A DNA stretch of 64,000 nt, taken from assembly GCA_022315425.1 (NCBI GenBank), contig JAIUPT010000017.1:124001-188000 (forward strand), given 5' to 3'. Under the pieces are notes generated by a model that did not search any database, was not told where the DNA came from, and was given only the letters and a program-made list of their open reading frames with translations. This DNA comes from Pseudevernia furfuracea (taxonomy: Eukaryota; Ascomycota; Lecanoromycetes; Lecanorales; Parmeliaceae). The translations under genes and the position numbers were made by a program. Shown piece by piece: positions 21,376 through 33,630 of this stretch (position 1 is the stretch's first letter; each line of letters begins with the position of its first letter).

Positions 21376-22180
21376 GGCTATATTAATATCGGCGAAGATG
21401 TCGCTATCAAACTCGAATACATATCTATCGATCCCTTTCTAGTAGTATTAGTATCCTATAAGTCTACGCTTATAAGACGAAGTGTGAATATAATATTATA
21501 GTATTTAATCTTCTAGAGTCGAGTTTAAAAGATCTTTTTAACTTCTATAGTTATAAATTCTCTTTTAAGACTATATTAATACTTATCTACTAGCTTCTTT
21601 ATCGTCTCGAATATATTTATTCTAAGAGCGTTATTTATCGAGATATTAAGTCGAAGAATTTCTTAATAGATATAGAAAAGTAGCGGAATCTAATTTATAT
21701 AATAGATTTAGATCTCGCGACGGAACGTATTACTGCTCAGATTAATATCGGTCGTACTCGAAATCTATATTTAATTAATACGGCCCGTTTTACTAGCGTT
21801 AACGATTATTTAGATATTAGTAAGTATAATATCTTCGATTCTTACTGCGTAAAGACTAACGTCTAGTTAAGAACAATATTACTGCGATAATTTAGAATTA
21901 CTTAAGTATATACTTCTTTACTTTCTTCGAGGCTCTCTTTTATAATAAGATCTTACGACTATAAATCGAATATAAAAGAAAGAATTTATTATAGAGAAAA
22001 AAAGAAAGATTAATATAAAAGATCTATATAAAGATCTCTCTCGGAAATTTATAGTTTATTTCGACTATATTCGTTTTCTTAATTTTAATAAGAAATCGAA
22101 ATATTTCTATCTATATAAAATCTTCAGTTATCTCTTCGTACGCGAGGGCTTCGATTATAATTATATATATAATTAGACTA
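21376..22180 (+). pseudogene. Casein kinase 1-like protein kinase, RIP-destroyed
   Basis: The plus strand reads through a nearly full CK1 catalytic domain. In order: GEDVAIKLEYISIDP (VAIK lysine), CEYNIIVFNLLESSLKDLFN (hinge and LGPSLEDLF-like helix), RLEYIYSKSVIYRDIKSKNF (catalytic loop, from HRDIKPDN), IDLDLA (from the DFG equivalent), NTARFTSVNDY (from TARYASINTHLG), LLYFLRGSL, and LFVREGFDYNY. His and Pro codons changed in the RIP direction account for YRDIKSKN. The Gly-rich loop is missing and a small deletion lies near 21450, so the gene was probably incomplete before RIP. Confidence 0.75.
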
Positions 22181-24929
22181 TTCTCGAATATCTAAGAAGT
22201 AAGAAATTATAAGACGAGATATCTTGTCGAAGAAAGGTTCAGAAGAGAGTTTATCGAGATTAATAAAGCAATAACTATAAGATTAAAGCAGATCGAATTC
22301 GATATAAAGAGATAACGTACTCGGTCTAACTGAAAGCTGTATCGATTACTATAAGAATTTGAGTAAATAATACCTGTTCAATTCGAGATCTTAATATATT
22401 TTAGCTTTTTATAATATAATTCTTCTATCTTTCTCTATCGCGAATTATCTATCAAGTAAATACTGAGACTTCATCGCTTTAGTCTATAGCGACCTTCGCT
22501 ATCTCTACTTCGACTTCTATATAAACGATATAATCGTCTATTTCTACTCTTCAAATAGCAGTCTTATATATTATAAATATAAAGACGCTAAATAATATCT
22601 CGCTACTAGTTAGAGTCTCGATAATAGCGAGACTATCGAGTATTAATATATTATTCTCTATTCGAGTAATATAAATAGAATAAATACGCTACGGAATCTA
22701 CTCTAAGAACGTCTTCTTTATAAAGCTCTTTTCTGAGATACGAGATTCTTTCTCTCGAAAGAAGATAAGTAATACTCTAAGACTATCTCGAAGACTACTA
22801 ACCGTTTCTAAAAATTTAAGACGAGCCTTTAAAGATATTAAAACTTATATAGACTATTAATTATAACGTAAAGATCTTAAGCTATCTAGGGCCGATCTAG
22901 ATTCTATTATCGTCTTGAGTTATTATTATTATAGGAGCTGAGTTCGCGATAGGAATAAAATACTTAATTATTAAGATTAGCGAATAAAGAATAGAAGCAG
23001 AACGAGCAATTTTTAGAGTCGAGGTTTCGAAATTAAACCTAGTCGTTAAAGCGTATATCGAAAGGCTACGATTAAATTATTAGATTAATATTAATATCTG
23101 CGTAAATAAAGTAACGTATACGAGAGAAGAAAACTAGAATAATGCGAGCTCGCTATTAAATCTAGCTATAGTTGTAAATATAAGAATATAAGATAGATAG
23201 AGATTCTCTATTAAAACGTTTCGAGATTAGAGATTCTATTTATAGACTATAGTAAGAAAATATATTTAAAATCTAAAAAAGAACTCGATTTTATTTCTAG
23301 ATTTATACGTCTTTAGCTTATAAGCTGAGATCGATTAGAAGAACATCGCTATCTTAATTCTAAGAGTATTTAGATATACTAGATTCTATATAGCTAGATC
23401 TTGAACGCTATTAGAGTATAACTAGTAGTACTGCCGTTATAAGCGCTATATTCGCTATACTAGTATCTATTACTAGAGTAGGCGATTTAAGCGATAAAAA
23501 TTATAAGCTATAAAGTCTTTACTATTTTAAATAGATAATACTTTATATAGAAGATCGTCTAATAATTAAGAAATTTGTAATTAGAGTAAGCTAGATAAAT
23601 AGTAATACTTTATTCTTAGTCGGACTATAGCGTAAAATCTAAGTATTAAGATAAGTTAGCCGACTTCTACGTCTCTAGAGAATCTCGATTAATAGTTAAT
23701 ATTAAGAAGTATTATTATATAAAAATCGTTAATCGAAGAGACAAGCTTATATTTTAGTAAGTAGAGAGAAGTTATATATAAAATAACTAGTACTTATTAT
23801 CCCGCCTATATTATAATTACCCGTATCTAAGTTTAGTTAATAATTAAAGTTTTTATAATATTAATACGACTTATAATTTCTCTAAGCGCCCTATAAGTTC
23901 TTAGTTAAATTATAACCTAATAGAGGATTCTTATAGATAGACGTTAACAGACTACTATAGAAGAGAATTAGAGTTATTATTATATTATATCTAACCTGAC
24001 TTAGATCTAGGTTCTTAAAGTAGATATAATTAAATCTATTTACTAAATAGTTATTAAGAATTATACTAGCGAAACTAGTAATTTTAGATTTAATATCGTT
24101 TTTATAAATATTTATATAATACTTTAAATAAGTATTATACGAACTTATAGATAAATTAACTAATAAGACGATATTTACGAGCGTATTCGATAACGTAGTA
24201 GAAGGCTAAAAGCTTATAATCGAGAGTATTAATATATTTATTAATATAATTAAGATATTAATAGAGCTAGAGGTCGAGGAAGTTAGTATTAAGTAAATAT
24301 TAGCAGATTTATTACTCGATAAGATAGATAGCTATATTATTAAATTAATCGTAGCAGGTAAAATAGATAACTGCGTTATTAAAGATAAGAGAGGTTTAAT
24401 AATCGGAGAATTCGGTCGAGAGGAGGTTATTAAGGTAAGTAGTATTATTAAGCTTCGAATAAAAGAAGACACTATCAATAATTAGCTAGAGCGGAGATAG
24501 AAATAAAATATTAGCTTATAAAGAGAAATTATAGTATTATAAGTATAAACTATACTCGTTGCGATTATAGTTAATAAAATAGTCTTATATACTATAGATA
24601 TAAAAATACTTGACGAAGTCTCGCTGCTAACTAACGTCTTAATTATATCGTAGTCTTCGATTCCTAACTTATCTTCTTTAGTCTAAGCTATCTGAATAGA
24701 GTAAATTCTCTGCGAAATTCGCTTCGACAACGATATTACATCGAACGATTTATAATAGCCTAATTTTTTATTCTCGTGTGCGACAGACCTCGACTTCTCT
24801 AGGGATTTCGATATAAGCACAGATTCATTATCCGACGACTAGATTGAAGAAAAGTCTTATACCGGAATAGTTATCACGCTAAGAAAAGTCTCTTGATTTA
24901 GGAGAATAAGGGTGATTATATATCGAATC

Positions 24930-25210
24930 CGTTATAAAAAACTATTAGGGTTCGATATATAAATAGATAGTCGGACTAATCTAATAGAGCGTAGCGTTTA
25001 ATTATATATAGTTTCGAATTAATACTAGCCGTTTCCCTAAATCTTAAGCAAATTGTTTTTAATCTGCGTAAGACTACATTAAGACGGAAAGAGCTTATAT
25101 ACGAATACGATCCTCTAAACTATACTAGACGATCCCTATTTCTTACGTCCGTAATAGTAAACGAATAAAACTTATATAGTTAATTATATAGACTCAATTC
25201 CTGAAATAAA
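24930..25210 (+). repeat. RIPed copy of the 7500-7780 repeat
   Basis: It aligns with 7500-7780 in the same orientation, including TAGCCGTTTCCC (25028-25039). Changes are mostly of RIP type. Confidence 0.55.
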
Positions 25211-28200
25211 TATTTCTTATAATATATAATTATAGGCCTACGAATTAAATTCGTAAGACTTAGATTAGTATTAGGGTAAACTGTTAGGGGCTCTCGAGTA
25301 GAGTATTTAGGGGTTTGAAAGTATAGCGATTTAGTAACGACTCTTTAATATATATAAGCAGTGTAATATCTATAGTAGACGTCGAATTTTGAACAGATAG
25401 GAATATAAAGACTTTGCGAGAGAAAGTAATATTTATCTAGTATAGATAGTTATATATGTGCTAATAATAGCTTTTTATTTAATATAATAGAATGCCTATA
25501 TTATTCTCTCTTACTTACTCGAGCTAATTAAAGCTGGCTGAATCGTGAAGTATTTCTAGCGATCGACTTTAAGAGTAACTAATAGACAGTTAAAGTCGAA
25601 AATCCTATTTACTTTTATAAAGAGAAGAAAGTAAGAAAGCTAGATATTTTTATTCGAATACTTTTCTAATTCTATCTTCCCTTGCTTTATCTATGTAGAT
25701 ACAGTCTTATTAGCGTCCTCGCTCGAATATCGATTTTTAAAGACTAATATAGTATCTCTGCTCGTAGATAATCTTTATAATAATAAGCGTAGACTAATAG
25801 ATAATATAGTTAGTCTCGCGGAATCGACTAATGAAAGGAGTATATATAGCTTTATTCTGCTAATAACCCGTCTTTATCGTTATTATTTACGCGTATTTAA
25901 TAGATTTTCTATAAGATCTGTTATAGAATACTTTAGTAATGTTAATCTTCTGCGTCTAAGAATATTTATTCTCTTAAACTACTAGAACGTATTAAGCGAG
26001 CTTTAAGTCTAGTAGCTCGAATATAGCGTTATCTTATAGCGCCTTTTAAATTCTAAACACGATATAGATATCAATTAGTAAGAATCGATTCTTAAGAAAG
26101 GTTTAGAAAGTACGAGCTGTATTTATATAAGTACTAGAAGAGGCTTATTCTTATAATTAGAAGAGCGGTTAGGTAAATTTCGAGGATTACGTTCTCCCTT
26201 ATAATCTCGAATATTAGCTAATATAAGATATCGTCTTTATCGCCGCCCGTAAGGAAGGTGTATATATAGTCTTCGCAGTAATGATTAAAAGAAAGACTAT
26301 AGAGTAAAGTCTAACGTTTATTATTATCAGTAACTCGAGAATTAAACTATCGATGAGGGAGAGTATTCTCGAGATTAGTAGATATTTAGAGCGTTATACT
26401 TAGAAGGGTAATATAGCTGTAACTCTTTTAGAATATTCGTTAAGATACTACGTCGATATTAGAACTATCGCGTTCGAAGTGTATAGAGATCGTTTTTCGC
26501 TCTATAGTATAATTATACGAATCTCGAATTATTAGCAGATTTAAATATAAAGACTAAATCCCTCTCACGTACTATATTAAAGAACGATGTTCTATATACG
26601 AAGATTTGAAGTAGGTCTTTAATCGATACCTGTCGAAGCAAAAAATAATTACGAACTAGATAAAGTTATTAACTTTTAGATTGCGAAACTTTATTAATTT
26701 TATAATTCGAATTAATTAGCTTAAATCTATCGTAATCTTTTAGACTCGACTAAAAGCTCTGTAGTTAGTCGATTCTATTTATAAAGTTCGACAGTCGCTT
26801 GAAATTATCCTGAAGCAGACAGTCGTTAAAGTCGACGAGACGAGCATAAAAGCGATTAGAGTATTCGATAAAGTCGTTAACTACCAGTATATTAGCGAAC
26901 GGCTATCGAACTTGGCGGAAAGTAGTAAATTTCGTTATCTTTTTTAGTTATCTCGATTTAGGTTCTTAGATAGCTACGCGCCTTATATAGTTCTAGAACG
27001 AGATCGATTCGTATACGTCGAGATCTAAATCGTTATCTTTTATCGACTAGAGAAGACTTAACTTCGATCTAGAATAATAGAAATAAGTAAGGCGATCTGT
27101 TATCTATATAATCTCTTCCTCTTACTCTATCTATAATACACGATTTTAGTAACTTATAAAACACTTTTTAATATCTAGACTATTCTAGATATCTTGTTAT
27201 ACTCGATAGAAGATAAAAGAGAGTTATAGATTATAGTCTAGAATATGTAGCTAGCATTAGAGACTCGAGTTAGTAAAGAAACTTACGGATTTCGGTTATT
27301 CCCGATCTAAAGCGATATATATCACGTTTCGAGTCTTCTAAGTCTTACGAGAACGATGATTAATCCTATTACTTTAGTTAAGATCGCGAGTTTCTCTATT
27401 ATCCGATCGACTTCTAAAACCTAAAGTATTATTAAAAGATACTCTTTGAACTCTGTCGAAGAAGCAGTCGCTTTCTCTATTTTAGATCGTAATATAGTAT
27501 TATTATCGACGACTGTCAGTTAAATACACTGCGAGTATCGCGCACTTATTTAAAAAAAGCACGATAAGCGAAAGAAGTTTCGACTTTAATAGCAAGTTAA
27601 GTCTTTATATAAATTTAAAAAGAGCGATTAAGTGAATTAAAAGATCGTAGAATTCGATCTAGACTGTCGATCTTATACGAAAGTCTCGTTAAAGACAGAC
27701 GCAGAGAATCGCGAGGTCTTCGAGTATAAAAGGGTCTTAAAAGGAAAAAATGGCGACTAGAGTAAACTATCGCAGATACGCTGCCCTTCTTTAACTCGTA
27801 TTAAAACGTCTAATTGACGCAGCCAGTAAGATCAATAAGAAATCGAGAATTTACGACGAGATAGAGATAACGATCATATACTAATAGCGTATCGCTCGAG
27901 TAAGTATACGGATTATCTATCAAGCGCATTAGAGCCGGCGCAGAGACAGCTCAATATAGATCGAGACCTGTTTAAAGAAATTTATCGAGCAACGGGAGAA
28001 GCGTTAAACGAAAAGTTCTAAAGGAAGCGTAGAAGACGATATCGCAAGGTTAAAAGCTATCTAGATCGCTAGGAAAATCACGATATATCGAGATATTTAC
28101 GAGATAAAAAAAACCGGGGACAAAAGAGTCGAGGGTATACTAATTATGTAAGTCGTAGAAAGTCTTACTACCGTAGTTTAGGAGGTAGATATAGCTTCTT

Positions 28201-28300
28201 ATAAAGTCTATAGAGAGCGATTCGTAGAGCTTATCGACTATTTTATTTATAAAAGCTGAGGCTTCGCTTATCGATACCGTCGATAGTCTTTTATATATAT

Positions 28301-29440
28301 TGGTCGGTAACGCTAATAAGAGCCTACCCAGTCGTTACTAGTATCTAAGTTCTTCACCTTCACTGTATCTCAATTCTCCCTCGAGTACCCGTTTCTGCTA
28401 AACTCCTAGCGGACTCAAATTCGAACAATAACCTCTCTTAGCAGTGCTCTTCGTATTCTCTGCATTCACGGTAAATGTCGCATCAAAATTTAGCAGTTCG
28501 CAATAGACGTGTTTCTGGGGAGACGGAGTTCGAGCGGTCTGTGTCTTAAATCAGAGTCTTCTATCAAGTCTATCGGCTCAGATAATCACACTATTAAAGA
28601 CGGCTAGCAGCCTCCTTGACTTTCTGATCTTATATTACAGAGGACAAGAGGTGGAACCGTAGATAGTATTTAATATTATACCGGAAGAGGTTCAGACTGT
28701 ATAGTTAATACTAGAAAGATACGGATCGCTTTATAACTACGTACTAGGTAAACTCCGGTCAGTGAATAAGTCCTCCTTAGCGTTGCAGAAGTATAGTACT
28801 AATGAGAATCGTTATAAGCACCAGATTCGACTGGTCTCTATATACTTCCCTGTTTACCGTCAGGATGCTAACATCTACGTACGATATATTTACGGAGCTT
28901 CTTGTTCAGGAAATTGGATCGCAGCTGAAAATCGTTGCTCGTAGGGATATGGATATTGCTACTGTTCTTGATCTGGTTAGATTAGAGTCTATCTCGGATG
29001 TCTATCTCTACGGACACGAAGTCATTGACGAACGTTATCTCAAGCACAAGAAAGCGCGAAAGGAAGATAGAGAGAAAGATAAGTCTATCGTCCACCCTCG
29101 CCCCTAAGCAAACAAATTCGATATCTCACGCACCAGATTCAATCGTCTCACTCCCAAAAAACATCTCAAATGACTATGCAAATAAGTCAACTCTCTGTAT
29201 CGATTTCATTTTCAAAAAGCATTTTCTTTAAGTCTATTATCCGCTCTCGTCTTGATATGAAAGTCTATTAGGAAGCAAGCAAGGAAAAGAAAGGAAGGGA
29301 AAGCAAAGGAAAGCAGAGAAGAAAGGAAGATATCGTGTAATATCTCAGCAGGCAGCGCGCGTAATGACGTTATACTCACGCGGTCAAACCTGTCAGTCGA
29401 TTTGAGGTGGTGTTAGTGGGTTCTCATCGATCATGCGGGG
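28301..29440. other. Transition zone without a supported gene
   Basis: CA and TG return to normal here. The frame 28802-29107 (plus, 101 codons) is charged and helical, with no recognisable domain. A purine-rich stretch (29270-29330) carries AAGGAAAG-type repeats. Confidence 0.4.
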
Positions 29441-29624
29441 GACCAATTGGGCATGTAGATAGACGATTGGGCCACCCCAACGTCGGGGTCAGCAGGTTTA
29501 GATAGGTCTAAATAGGCTATCAGACGTACCCCAGCGCTAGGAAACTTTCAAGCCCAAACGACGTCATATAGAGGGATTCATAGGAGGCCACGAATGACGA
29601 CCTGGTTATGGATCATGGTTAGCA

Positions 29625-30600
29625 CTAGCGCTGGTCGGAAACGAGACGCTGGTGTCGACGTGATGCTGCGAGAATGTGCTTTGGATGGATATCCACATAT
29701 AGGCGATATGCGTCTGACTTTCACCTGCCCAAGAGCATGATCTCGTCGTCAGAAAGGCCCGCCTCTCGAGCGGAAGTAGCAGCCTTCCGGCGAAAGGAGT
29801 GGCCTGAGTAGTGGCCTGTGACTCCCAATAAGGCCAAAATCTGACGGACTTGGCCTATGACTAGCTTCCTGCTGAAGCCGCTGGCTGTCTCGAATAGGGG
29901 GTTATTCAATGATGCTTTCCAGCGAAAGAGATGACGTAGGGTCTTGACTGGGCATGCGTCGTCGTCGGAGGCCGAGATATTAAGGGTGACACCCCGTCTG
30001 AATGGATCCGTCTTGGATATAGGCAGAGTAAGCTTCATATAATCATCAAATAGCCTTACTGAACGACGTGTCAGAAACCATTTGCTAAAATCGGCCGTCT
30101 TGCGGTTCTTAGCGGAGTATGTGAATTCTTTTACGCGGAGAAAGTCTGCAAATGCTAGGCAAAATGCGGCGTATAGCGTTGCGCCTTCCCGGGTTCGCTA
30201 ATCTAGATGTGGGAGCATTTGCAGCAGCAGATCTTTAGTAATTGGACGTCGCTTCTGCGTCCTAGTTTCGCCATGAAAACGACGGACTTCGACTATTATG
30301 CGTTTCAAATGAGGAGAGTGGAAGGCCGAGAGATCGTGGTATGACAAGTCTATATGGGCGGATCGCACGGCGGTCAGGTAGGACTTGATAGTCTTCGCCT
30401 TGGTTCGCTTGAGACCTAGCTGTTCAACCTAGGTAGTCAGCGAGTAGAAGGTAGCTGGGAAAGCTTGAATGTCATTGAGTGCGCAATGGGTGTAGTAGGC
30501 CTTGGCTGGGGCGGAGTACGTTTTTCGCGTTTTGGGTGCTAATCCCCACCAGAGATATCGAGCGGATGCTCTAGGCAATGTAGACTGTTTGTACCACCAT
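29625..30600 (-). pseudogene. Tyrosine recombinase of YR retrotransposon copy 2
   Basis: It aligns end to end with the copy 1 recombinase. Motifs kept include FLRVKEFTY (Arg), GHYSGHSFRR (His and Arg) and YRLYV. Stops interrupt it in the middle and at the Trp of the LGRW motif (LGR then stop then KS), where TGG became TAG. The catalytic tyrosine region lies beyond that stop, so the protein is inactive. Confidence 0.83.
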
Positions 30601-32240
30601 TCTGGTGGGTCTCGTCCTAGTTCTGCGGAGGGATAGGAGGGTATCTCAGCTGTGGATAAGTGTCAGCGATTTTTCGGTAGCGAAAACGTGACAAATCATC
30701 AGCAAGTTAATTGGCCTTGGTTGGGATCCAGATTGGGACCAAATGTATGTCATTCTTAGCCAATAGCATAGCTATATCGCGTAATGGGGCTATGGCTAGT
30801 CCCCGAATGGATAGTTTTTGGAGGCCATAGACGCATGCGCCATTGTCGCAATAAAGGACCAATTTGGATCCCCGTAATCTGGGTAGCCATAGCTGAATAG
30901 CCTGGTGGACGGCCTTCATTTCTTTGAACTGAATGTCTTTGCGACGATGACGTGTAGCCAGGCGAATGCTGAAGGCCTCCGTTGGTTGGGAATGATGCTC
31001 CTTAATATAGCCTCCCATGCCATGTTTTCCGGAGGCATCAGTCCAAATATGGTATGTGGGACGACTGTCCAGATGGTCCAGCAATTTGAGGCCATCCCAG
31101 TCGTCCAGAAAGGTCTGCCACCATAGCAAGTCCGCCTTTATATCAGGCATGATGCGATGGACTGCTGTTGGTGTGCGGAGAGCGTCAAAAATTCGCCGCA
31201 GGAATGCCCTCCCCGGGATTACGACTTTGGCTGCAAATGACAGGAATCCCGCCGCTGAGTCCAGCTCTTGATGGGAGATAGTAGCCTTATTTAGCAGTTC
31301 TTTGGCTGTGTTTCTTGCTCGGGCAAGCTTGTCGGGAGGGAGTCTGGCCTGCATAAGGATGCTATCGAATTCGATTCCCAGAAAATCGGCCTTGGTGCCT
31401 AAGGCGTCCTTGGTGTGATTAACTGATAGGCCTAAGTCGCTGCAGACTTGGTCGAATTGATTGGCATATGCGATTGCGTCGTCATATGGTGAGAGAATGG
31501 CGAAGAAATCGTCCAAATAGTGTAGCACGATCGTCTATCCTAGGACTGCGATCAAGATCCAGTTCAAGGCTTTTGCGAAGAGGTCAAATATAAAGGGAGA
31601 CGTGCGTAGGCCGAATAGGAGATAGCGTTCTATCTAATAGCAGCTATCGCAATAGAATCCCAGCAACTATTGGTCAGATGTAGCGACGGGAATGTGGCGG
31701 AAGGCGTCTTTCAGATCTCTCTTCACGAATTGGGCTCCAGGGCCTTTCGAGAGCAGTGTATTGACTGCATCGTCGTATGTAGTGTATTCTAATGATCCCC
31801 AGTCTTGGGGGATACCGTCATTGACTGATTGGCTAAATGGGAAGGAGAGATCGTGGATTCGTCTCTAACTGCTACCGTGCTTTGGGACCAGCCCTAGCGG
31901 CGAGCAGACGTACTGCGCCTCGGCCTGGGGCTCTACCTGAGTCAGTCGGTCATGCTGCAGCTGTTTCTGGAGGTCCGCCGTTAAAATTTGAGGTGCTGAT
32001 CTAGCTGATTGATGATTTGGACTGCGGTGTTGGATTTGTGGTCCCTAATAGCCAATTTTGGCTCCGGTCCGAATTATAGCCGAAATGGACTTAGCGAAAA
32101 TCTGATCAGGATGATTTTTCAACCAACGATCCTACCTATCAACTCGCAATGGTCCTTGGTATGCTAGGTCTGGATCTGATGGATCTACTAGCGTATATGG
32201 GAAGCCTTCCGATATGAAAACCAGCGAGGAAGGTACCTGG
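30560..32240 (-). pseudogene. Reverse transcriptase-RNase H of YR retrotransposon copy 2
   Basis: The longest open piece (30707-31528) holds LHYLDDFFAIL and the RNase H motifs WTDASGKHGMGG, FKEMKAV and YCDNGAC. Upstream, the frame continues through VKRDLKDAFRHIP and FPFSQSVNDG with several TAG codons replacing Trp. The start region (SSLVFISEGFPY) follows the gag stop directly in another frame, as in copy 1. Confidence 0.83.
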
Positions 32241-32254
32241 GGGTGGCCTGGGAG

Positions 32255-33286
32255 TCAATCAGGTCTCGAGACTCGATTTCCCAGCGGAGTAGTATTGGCT
32301 GCTGAGGCCGAGGTCTGAGGCCTCTGACACGTGTTGGCCGGATGATTTTGCTGACAATTGAGGCAGATATGACTATATCTGCACTGCTCGCGTGTGCAAC
32401 GGCCTTCATTGAAATTCCGACACACTCCATGGCCCGGAAGAGCCGATTTTGGTGCGGAGGGCCTGGTGGCCTCTTGTGGGCTCACTTTCAGGCGTAAGAG
32501 AATGCTACAACGTGGATCCTCGGTCCTCCAGGCTAGCGGATCGTCTGGGCCTTCCAGCGTACGTGCAGTCATGAAGGCATAGTTGTATTCCCGGAGGGAG
32601 TCGAATTTGTATACGTAGGAGTACTCAGCTAGGCGATAGCGGTACTCCTCCAGGGCCATTGTCAATTCCAGCCTTACTGATTCTCTTGCAAACCAGATAA
32701 TTGCGCTCGCATACACACCAAAGCATTGCATCAATTGAGTGACTCCCTTAGGATCTTGGGGGGTATCGGAGTCCCCACGATGGGTCAATCCGTGGCCCAA
32801 TTTGGTAAGGCTCTCGGCCTCAAACTTTCCTTGTATATGGGTGAATCCCATCCTATTTTCGACCTCCTTATCCATATCCCCTTCTGGGAACTGATCAGAG
32901 TCCGAAGAATGACGCACCCGACGTTGAGGACGATCGGGGATCTCTGTGATCCGTCGGCCTGCTAAATGGGAGTTCCTCCCATCTTCCAATCGGGCTATGC
33001 GCTGGTTCATGGCCACGATCGATGGGTGAAGATGCGGACTGTTGTGCAGGAGATCATCGTCTAACTCTGTTTCAGGAATCTCATCAGGGCTGAGGGTGTC
33101 TGGGGACGATCTAGCTGATTGGAATCGTCCTCCCTGAGTACGACGTGCTTTGGAGGTGGGTTTGCTAGTCCTTCCGGACTTGGTGACCCCCGCCCTGGGC
33201 TTATTGGTACGAGAGGTGGTTCCAGACTTCTTGGGGGTCTTGGGAGGTGTGAGGGGCTTCTGGGGAGAAGATCTGGTGGCTGCCAT
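32255..33286 (-). CDS. Gag of YR retrotransposon copy 2 (intact, 343 aa)
   Basis: An uninterrupted frame. It starts MAATRSSPQKPLTPP with a basic, Pro/Lys/Thr-rich leader, then a disordered Ser/Asp stretch, a helical capsid-like region (residues about 185-260, ending FMTARTLEGPDDP), and a C-terminal CCCH zinc motif (CRNFNEGRCTREQCRYSHIC) with a second CxxC-type cluster. It ends TPLGNRVSRPD. It binds element RNA by analogy with other Gag proteins. This is the only intact gag among the three copies and serves as the reference for the others. Confidence 0.8.
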   Translation of the reverse strand: MAATRSSPQKPLTPPKTPKKSGTTSRTNKPRAGVTKSGRTSKPTSKARRTQGGRFQSARSSPDTLSPDEIPETELDDDLLHNSPHLHPSIVAMNQRIARLEDGRNSHLAGRRITEIPDRPQRRVRHSSDSDQFPEGDMDKEVENRMGFTHIQGKFEAESLTKLGHGLTHRGDSDTPQDPKGVTQLMQCFGVYASAIIWFARESVRLELTMALEEYRYRLAEYSYVYKFDSLREYNYAFMTARTLEGPDDPLAWRTEDPRCSILLRLKVSPQEATRPSAPKSALPGHGVCRNFNEGRCTREQCRYSHICLNCQQNHPANTCQRPQTSASAANTTPLGNRVSRPD

Positions 33287-33630
33287 AGTGGATGAGTGGT
33301 GTACTAGATGGATTGATTGAACAATGGGCTAATGTGGTGCAGGGAAGGATGATCACGTTCAAAAAGAATGCAATGGCCCTGAAAGAGAAGAATTCGAATG
33401 AGGAGCCATCTGCTGGTGAGAGGCCCATATAAATATTGCTCTGGCTGATTGCCTCATCCCTGCGCATATCGCATGCTCCCAAACGGTCGCAAATCCACAA
33501 ATAGCAATCCACAAATAGCATGCGATAGCATTCTCCCAAAACACATGCGATATTAGGCCTAACATCGGCTGGATCATGGAGACTCAATGAGATCCACTAA
33601 CCATCAGTCCCACTGATCCATATAGCTCTT

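Larger units (their letters stand above)
18850..28300. repeat. RIP-saturated AT-rich block
   Basis: For about 9.5 kb CpA and TpG are nearly absent by eye, while TpA is abundant and CpG is retained. No ORF of 60 codons exists. This is the expected end state of repeat-induced point mutation acting on CpA. Readable remnants inside are an NB-ARC fragment, a casein kinase 1-like gene, and one copy of the 7500-7780 repeat. Less damaged islands with normal CA/TG occur near 20460-20640, 21300-21360 and 24650-24850. The rest is unassigned. Confidence 0.85.
29440..33615 (-). mobile_element. YR retrotransposon copy 2 (lightly RIPed)
   Basis: Same order as copy 1: A1-like repeat (about 33360-33615), gag, RT-RNase H, YR, and a B1-like segment (about 29440-29575, with CCCAGCGCTAGGAAAC). 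It ends in CAGTCCCACTG at 33615. Most lesions are TGG-to-TAG on the coding strand, as expected for RIP hitting CCA on the other strand. No A2/B2 pair was found to the left, so this copy is truncated or rearranged. Confidence 0.83.

Noticed and set aside
29395..29440. Possible A2 repeat of YR copy 2 (GTTAGTGGG motif)
   Set aside because: The motif is in the wrong orientation for copy 2 and the similarity is too short.
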